Assembly (NCBI GenBank): GCA_028274465.1
Contig: CM051456.1
Span: forward strand, 68,744,753 to 68,808,752
Source of the DNA: Plantago ovata
Lineage: Eukaryota > Streptophyta > Magnoliopsida > Lamiales > Plantaginaceae
Direction of reading: 5' to 3'
DNA: 64,000 bases
Translations under genes and position numbers: made by a program
Notes under the pieces: generated by a model
The model's database searches: none
Seen by the model: the letters and a program-made list of their open reading frames with translations, nothing else
Told to the model about the DNA's origin: nothing
In this document: positions 57,810 to 64,000 of the stretch, in pieces
How the letters are laid out: each line of letters opens with the position of its first letter
Position numbering within the stretch: the first letter of the stretch is position 1

Positions 57810-58970
57810 ATGGCTCCAAGGAACACCACCCGCAACGGCAATGGCAATGGCAACACCAATGACAACGACAACCACAACAACAATGGCAACAACAACAATG
57901 CTGGCAATCAGGACCAAGTGGAGCGAATCATTGCAGCTTTGGGCAACTTCAGCGAGAGCGTGCGCAACGTTGAGCTACCACCTGTTCAGCCAGCTCCGCC
58001 GCCACCTCCACCGACTCAAACGATCGATCAGGCTGCGGAACGTTTCGCTCGTTTCCATCCCGACAGGTTCGATGGGGCACCCAATGCCCGCAAAGCTGAG
58101 CTTTGGCTGGAGAGCATGGAGAATCTATTCTCGATCTTGCACTACCCTGATGAACGGATGATTGAGCTCGCGGCTTTCCAGTTTGAAGGAGCAGCAAGAA
58201 ATTGGTGGAGGACCGTAGATGCAAGGTGGAGACAAGCAGCAGTTGCCCGCACTTGGGAGAACTTTGAGAAGGAGTTCATGGATAAGTTCGTGCCTCGCCT
58301 AGTTCGCGAGAGCAGGAGAGATGAGTTCCAAGCCTTGGTGCAAGGAAATATGAATGTCGCCGAATATGACTCCGAGTTCACTCGACTGCTGAAGTACGTG
58401 CCGCACTTTCAAAACGACGAGAGGGAGAAGGTGCGCCATTTTGTGAAGGGTCTGAACTCAGAGATCCGTTACAGCCTGTTCGGGACTGACATGCCCACCT
58501 ACATTAAAGCAGTGGAGTTAGCTGCTGAGGTAGAGAGTGGTCTGGGAGAACTCGAGAACTATGAACCCCGACGGTCTCGAAAGAGGAGTTCTGATCACAG
58601 AAGTAGCAAGGATCGTCGTTCTCCATCCAAGTATTCTCGCACCGAGCAGAAAAGTCGATCTCGTTATGTGGCCGAAATTGCTGAACAACCACCTCGAAGA
58701 AATTGCAATTTCTGCGGAGGCGCAACTCATGAGGAGAAGAACTGTTGGAGGAAGCAAGGTGTATGCCTGGCATGTGGAAGCAAGGAGCATAAGATCAATG
58801 ATTGTCCGCGACGCAACTCCCTGATGGAAGAAGGAAGATCTGGAGGCACTGCTTCAAGGAGTCAAGGAAGTAGTGCGAAGGCCAAACCAAGAGTCTTTAG
58901 CATGGTTGGACGTGAGACTCCCTCGACAAGTGTGGCTAAAGGTACGCTCACGTGGACAAACTTCTTCTAA
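57810..58970 (+). CDS. gag protein of the chromovirus-like element
   Basis: 386 codons in one frame. Asn/Gly-rich head, Pro-rich linker, and the Retrotrans_gag domain (AARNWWRTVDARWRQ, ENFEKEFMDKFVPRLVRESR, YDSEFTRLLKYVPHF) at about residues 100-230. A basic Arg/Ser stretch follows, then two zinc knuckles: CNFCGGATHEEKNC and CLACGSKEHKINDC. Two CCHC-type knuckles and the LTR/PBS type point to a chromovirus-like (Del/Tekay) origin. No pol domain follows. Confidence 0.8.
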   Translation: MAPRNTTRNGNGNGNTNDNDNHNNNGNNNNAGNQDQVERIIAALGNFSESVRNVELPPVQPAPPPPPPTQTIDQAAERFARFHPDRFDGAPNARKAELWLESMENLFSILHYPDERMIELAAFQFEGAARNWWRTVDARWRQAAVARTWENFEKEFMDKFVPRLVRESRRDEFQALVQGNMNVAEYDSEFTRLLKYVPHFQNDEREKVRHFVKGLNSEIRYSLFGTDMPTYIKAVELAAEVESGLGELENYEPRRSRKRSSDHRSSKDRRSPSKYSRTEQKSRSRYVAEIAEQPPRRNCNFCGGATHEEKNCWRKQGVCLACGSKEHKINDCPRRNSLMEEGRSGGTASRSQGSSAKAKPRVFSMVGRETPSTSVAKGTLTWTNFF

Positions 58971-59252
58971 GTCTTTTCTTTTCCTGTTACCGTGCTGTTT
59001 TTCTTTCGCTAGGATAGATTCACTTGAAGCTTAATTACCGACTTTTGGTTGAGGAGTATTAGTTCGACGATCTGGTTGAAGAGGCAAGCTTTAACTTCCT
59101 TAGGTTATTTACGAATTCTCTTAACCTTTGGCTTGCGAACGTGTTCGTTGACCCGGCGTTTGAAGTTGAAGACTTTCGTTTACCCGTTCCACGTTCGTTA
59201 ATTCTACGCGAGTTAAGTTTCGAGGACGAAACTCCTTTTAAGGGTGGTGGAG

Positions 59253-60697
59253 TGTAACATCCCGTTTTTTTTAATTTCTTTTTTATTATTATTACCTGAG
59301 TAATTTATTTTATTTGATAATTTAATTAATTTCTTTCCCGCGCAATCGAATTCGACTTTAGAAGAGTTCGCATAGTATTGTTTCGTCTCGTTCCGTTTTG
59401 GGGCTAGCTAGCAATCTGATAGTTTTATGGCCCAAGCTAGTTGTGATTTCTGGCCCAATTTGTAGCCCATTTCGCTAGGCTCCCAGCTGGCCCATTAATC
59501 CCTAACCCTAAACCTAACTTACTCTTCCCTCACTCTTTCTCCTCTACTCCACGCCACCCACAAAACAAAAAGAAAGAGTTCTCTGCCTCTCTCTCTCTCA
59601 CCCGACTCCACCATCTTCACCAAACTCCATTGTTACACCATCATCATCAACGGACTAGAATCATCATCATCACCGCCGATTCGCTCCATTCTTTTCCGTC
59701 ACGCGCCGCTTACGTCGACCCAGCCCTACTCCGGTTCGGTTGCCGCCGTCTCGCACCTCTCCGGTCTCGTTTCCGTCCGCCGCTGCCGCCGTTCGCACGC
59801 CGCCGCCCCGTCACGCGCCACCCAAACCCGTTCCCGTACCAATCTGCTCCGTTCCGTCCTTCCGGTACCGACTCTGCCCCATTTCTGTTCCGATCCGTTT
59901 CGGTAAGTAGTGAATCTCTATTTCGGTTGATTCTAGATTCGATAAGTTTTGAGATCTCGATTGTAATCCCTTCTTTTGTTTGGATTTGCAGTTCCATTTA
60001 TCTCTGTTCGTTCAAGGTAAATTCGAATCCTTATCTTCTTTTCGTTTTTTTTCTTTTCTTTAATTCCCGTTTTACCCCTATGTTATTCTGGCCTTATTAC
60101 TGGACCTCGACTGAACCTGGACTAGACTCGAACTTGGGTTAGGATAGTAGGATCTGTTTCCCCAAAGTACACGGGGGTTTCTATTTCTGTCCGGAGTTGT
60201 GCACCCTCTGGAGGGAGTTATAAGGGCATTCTGGGAGTAGGAGCAATAAGGCGGGCTGCACCAACGGTCTACAACCTATCTGTTCTGATATTCTGTTATA
60301 TGTGACCTGTTCTGTTTGTTTGTTTTCTGAAAAGGATTTTGATTTCAAAATTGTTTACTTTCTGTTTTAAAATTTAGAACCTCACTGAGATCCTTTATCT
60401 CACACTCTTTTGTTTTCAAAATTCCTTCCTTCCAGATGCTGCTGAGGATGTGCGTGACTAGGAGGCCAGCGACTGAGAGAAGGGTCTGGGGTGTCTTGGG
60501 TTTCTTTTGTAAAATAAGGAGATAAACTTTTACTGTCGTCATTCGTCTTTCTTTTGAACTTGAGTTGTCGTTGGTTATTGTTCATTTCTGTTAGCGTCAA
60601 AGATTATTTTGGCATTAATTGCCGACCGTTGCTATTAAAGTTATTTTGATCTTCTTTTCAAGAAATTATTTTTGTTTTCAAAACCGGTACCGTTACA
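59253..60697 (+). repeat. chromovirus-like LTR, second copy
   Basis: 1445 bp, near-identical to 55494-56938 by eye. Followed by a second copy of the leader up to about 61063, where the sequence changes to Tat LTR. Confidence 0.85.
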
Positions 60698-61063
60698 GTT
60701 GGTATCAGAGCTTGAGTTCAAACTCGAGCTTGCTAGGATAGGGTCTTCTGGCCTTTGGGGTGCGTGTGAGGGTCCAAGTCGCTGGATTAGATTGAGTAGT
60801 CTTTGTTCTGTCTCTTTTAAAGTTTGGTCTTCCGCATTAATTCTGAACCGTCATGTTCGTCTTTTAACTGTCCTACTGTCTTCCGTCTTCCGAAACTGTC
60901 TTGCTGTTCATTCTGTTTAACTCCTACTAAGTTCACAAGCTTCCTATTGATGTTTCGTTTATTTTCCTTAAGGCGATAACATTGTTTCTTCTAAATGCAT
61001 GAGATTTTGTTTAAAAGTATGTTTACTTACTATAATGTCATTTAATGCATGTTTTAGGGTTTA

Positions 61064-64000
61064 ATGCGCCAAGTGTACGGCTATGATTGAATCTCAAGGC
61101 TAAAAGCCCATTAGCTGGCTTAATGGGCCTGGCCCACGTACCAAATTAGGATTTTTCCAGGGTCAAGTAGGTAATTTCACGCTTTAAGGAACGTTCCAAG
61201 ATTCTGTCCCGTTCTAGCGTCCGACAAGGTGTCCGATACACGGCCCGACGTCCGAGGTACCGTCCGATATAAGGTCCGATATCAAGTGACCTTGTTCACT
61301 TCAGATGGGCCATGTAAAGATTTTCATAGGATCTGACCAAATTGTAACTCGCGCGTCTCGTCCGATACCAAGTTATGTGTCGGACATATATCTTGAGGTA
61401 TCGGACTTGAGATTTCTCCCGTTGTCCTTGGAGAGTCTCGCGCAATATGTCGGACCTGTGCTCCGAGTAATCGGACTCATGCTCCGAGTAACATCTTTCT
61501 GGGAGTGATGTTTTTGTCGGACTAGGGCTTATATGTCGGACATGTGTGCCCTAGCCGCCGAGGTAAGTCGTCCCCTAGTTCGTACCGCGAACCGGACATA
61601 ATCCAACATTAACATATGTCCCCCTAGTTTCCAAGTATCTTGGAACAAGATAGTTGCGTAACTATCAGTATAGTCCGAGTCCTCTGCGAGTCGTACTATT
61701 ATTTGTGGTTGAAAATTTTCTAAGTTTTCGTCCGAGTTCGTTAGTACTCCAACCCTCCTCTTTTCATTCCAATCCCCCCTCCCCTTTTTATAGTCCGAGT
61801 AATATGACACTCGGATTATAAAAAGGAGATATTTTGAAATTTGAAATGTCAAGATCCGGATCTTAGTATTACTTCTCTCGTCCGACTTAGGTCTTTCTCC
61901 ATCCGAGTAAGTCAGCGCATTGCTCGACTTGATAAGCTTTTTCTCAAGTTTACTTCCGAGTGTAGTAGCTTCTTTGTCCGAGTAAGCCATATCGGTTATT
62001 AGCGACCTTGAAATAGCGACGTTTGTCTCGATTTTCGCGAAGTTTGGGGTCAAACTATCTTTTTATCAGAACTTTTAATTTGGACCGTTGATTCCGACTC
62101 ATCTAACGGTCAAGACGATTGCTGACGTCAGCGACGGTTCGTATTCCGGGGTTGCCCTTCTATAAATAGGGGTTGATAAGCTCATTTCTTCACTTTTCAC
62201 CAACTGCAAAATTTCTCTCACTAGAAATTTGCTCTCGATCCGATAAACGCGTCCGATACTCTTCCGAGTTCTGCACTTCAAGTCCAAGCTTTCACTTCTT
62301 TCAAGTAAGTTTCTTCTCGGACTCTGTTGCTTTTACTCTGTGTTTTTTTCTCTTTTTTATCATCCCCTTTTCCTTTTTTCCCCTTCCTCACAACGTGCTC
62401 TTTAACACTTCGAGGACTTAAGAAAAAAATACTAAAATAACCTCTCGGACGAAACCAACCAATTGTCTCATTATTTGTTTTATTTCTTCCTCCCCTCTTA
62501 GGATGTCCGAGAGAAGAAACGTGAACGAGTCTACTAGGTCGGAGAATGTCGACATGTCGGACATCGACATGATCGATCTTTCTTTCCTTGATGAGGGCCA
62601 TGCCGCGCCTCCAACTTCTAGTTTGCCTTCAAGTTCTGCTCCGACGCGAGAGCTTGCCAAATCGGATGGGCATCTTACTGATGCGTCCGAGGAAGATGAT
62701 CTGGGTATTACCCGTCCAGATCGTCGAGATATTTTAAGCCGGAGACAAGAACTTCCGGTTAAATCTCCTTCCCCGGTTCATGCCCCCCCCGACACGAATT
62801 CCTCACGATATTATGATTGGGGCAGCGCGAGTTGCCGGGCATGCCTACCGGACATCTGAGCGGGTTTCTATGCCGCGTTCCCCTGAAATCACAGAACTCT
62901 CCAGCGACTCGGAGGGTTCTCCGAAAGCCTTGGAGATACCGGGTCTGACTGACCCGACAGTGGTCCGATCGGTGAATCCTGTGAGCAGCGTTTTCCCAAA
63001 AGGCTTCAGATCTCAGACCGTCCTAGAGAGTTCTGAAGATGACGAGACCCTGGTGAGCCGATCAAAGTGGGATCTGAGTTCCTCGGGTGTCGGGCAGTCA
63101 AATAGGGCCAGTTCTTCTGGGGGAGACGGAACCGTTCCTCGAGACCTTATTGGTCCGGATCTTATTCCCGCCAATCAAGATAACGATGAAGACGATGATG
63201 ATGAAGAGGATGATGATGAAGAGGGTCCGAATGAGGATTTTCGGCCTGTTGGCGTTGAGCTCGATGCCAAGGGCCGAGTTATCAAGAGGACCAAACGTGG
63301 AGAACTCAAGGGTTCTGAGGCTAGACGGAATAAGTTTCCAAGGCCAGTTTCTGCAGTCGCTCACCTGGACCCTGCTGGCGAGTTAAACAAACTCGGGAGC
63401 ACTCCGAATTGTTCCTCGTCTGTTCATGAATCAGAGTTGAGTCGGATTCGGTACGAGTACTCAATTCCGGATTCCCTTGAAATAATAGCCCCCGATCCTA
63501 AGTATGCCTTTTACAATCCCCCTATCGGATGCATGTCCGTTCACTTAATGTCGCTTGAACGGGGGTGGCGAGTACCATATCACGAGGGCTTCAACGATAT
63601 TTTCAACAGTCTCGGGTTGAGCCGGTATCAACTGATTCCGAGTGCGTTAGGCACTCTCATGTGTTTCGGAGTATTCTGCCACATCCGAGGTGTGGAAATA
63701 AACTTTAGAAATTTCAACCAGATCTTTCGAGTCGTGATGAGTCCGGGGAACGACGACTTCTATTTTTTCAAGGCTCGGGCTGGATACGCCTTTATATTAG
63801 ACGCTCCTTCGTCGGCCGATTGCAAGTGGTGGAACCGGTTTATTTTCGTTAGGAAAGTAAGAACCGAGAATATGTCAGATGCGGAGGCGACATCTCTCTT
63901 GGATTGGGGTTTCTCGAAAAGGTTTTTCCGAGGTATGTTTTCCGATACTAGGCCCCTACTCAATCAGGTGGACGATTGGGTAGCAAAGTTCAAAAAGGAA
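61064..64000 (-). mobile_element. Ty3/gypsy Tat-type element, 3' part (runs off the window)
   Basis: Minus orientation: part of the 3' LTR (61064-61614), polypurine tract (complement of tatgtccccctag, 61615-61627), a leader with TATA box ctataaata at 62159-62167, and the extra gene on the plus strand from 62503. Its layout equals that of the element at 10440-16627. The left edge is truncated against the chromovirus-like leader. Broken as far as seen. Confidence 0.7.
62503..64000 (+). pseudogene. Tat extra gene, third copy (incomplete in window)
   Basis: Starts MSERRNVNESTRSENVDMSD, close to the heads of the other two copies (MSERSDDSQ and MSDKCGERL). An acidic low-complexity region follows (63180-63230), then the globular domain (about 63430-63950) with QLIPSALGTLMCFGVFCHIR and FRNFNQIFRVV, and then a 'LLDWGFSKRFF' ending nearly equal to that of the 54184 copy (LLDWGFRKKFF). 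The frame is not continuous across the region, so it is broken, about two breaks within view. Confidence 0.6.

Larger units (their letters stand above)
55494..61063 (+). mobile_element. chromovirus-like Ty3/gypsy element: LTR-gag-LTR plus second leader
   Basis: LTR 55494-56938, primer-binding site (tggtatcagagc) at 56941, leader, gag, purine tract aagggtggtggag (59239-59252), LTR 59253-60697. After the second LTR the leader with its primer-binding site starts again (60698-61063), so two element units lie in tandem sharing an LTR. No protease, RT or integrase is seen. The LTRs are each 1445 bp and differ at roughly ten places, so the age is probably well below one million years at usual plant rates (inference). 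Broken and non-autonomous. Confidence 0.8.

Overview
This is a stretch of plant nuclear DNA, most likely from a eudicot. The evidence is an intron-bearing nuclear gene for chloroplast ribosomal protein L11, plant-type Ty1/copia and Ty3/gypsy (Tat, Athila and chromovirus-like) LTR elements, TRIMs including a Cassandra-type 5S-bearing LTR, Mutator-type MITEs and small TATA-driven genes with GT-AG introns. The species cannot be named from the sequence.

Layout. 1-4.5 kb holds two facing gene or MULE fragments in inverted AT-rich repeats, around a 212-bp satellite that took a MITE, which in turn took a TRIM. 4.84-8.04 kb is the only clearly intact conserved gene, RPL11 (4 exons). 8.3-10.4 kb has a LINE fragment and a second MITE. 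10.4-16.6 kb is the 3' part of a Tat-type element in minus orientation, with its extra antisense gene. 16.6-25.9 kb is a Ty1/copia element interrupted by an Athila fragment. 26.0-28.35 kb is a 5'-truncated non-LTR retroelement with an open 769-residue frame ending in a nuclease-like domain. 28.9-29.6 kb is a small unknown gene. 29.76-30.62 kb is a tandem array of four tRNA-like pol III units.

31-43 kb is a host island of low-copy sequence. It holds two At1g67623-like F-box/Sel1-type genes: gene A is interrupted by a MITE and a mosaic TRIM, and gene B has in-frame stops. Two paralogous two-exon microprotein genes (C and D) follow, with matching TATA boxes and a shared upstream motif. Then comes a 4.4-kb cluster of at least 15 imperfect 70-122 nt hairpins (36.4-40.8 kb) resembling plant MIRNA precursors. 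In one hairpin family the base of the stem, the loop side and the flanks are conserved, while the middle of the stem differs from copy to copy with both arms changing together. This cluster is the best candidate for an undescribed system. A poly(A)-tailed retrosequence and a small minus-strand gene candidate close the island.

44.3-64 kb is a retrotransposon nest: a Tat-lineage element (44277-55493) with gag, protease, RT, two RNase H domains, integrase and an antisense extra gene; a young LTR-gag-LTR chromovirus-like element followed by a second copy of its leader (55494-61063); and the start of another minus-strand Tat element with its antisense gene (61064-64000). The extra gene occurs in all three Tat elements, always antisense to the element and with the same order of parts.
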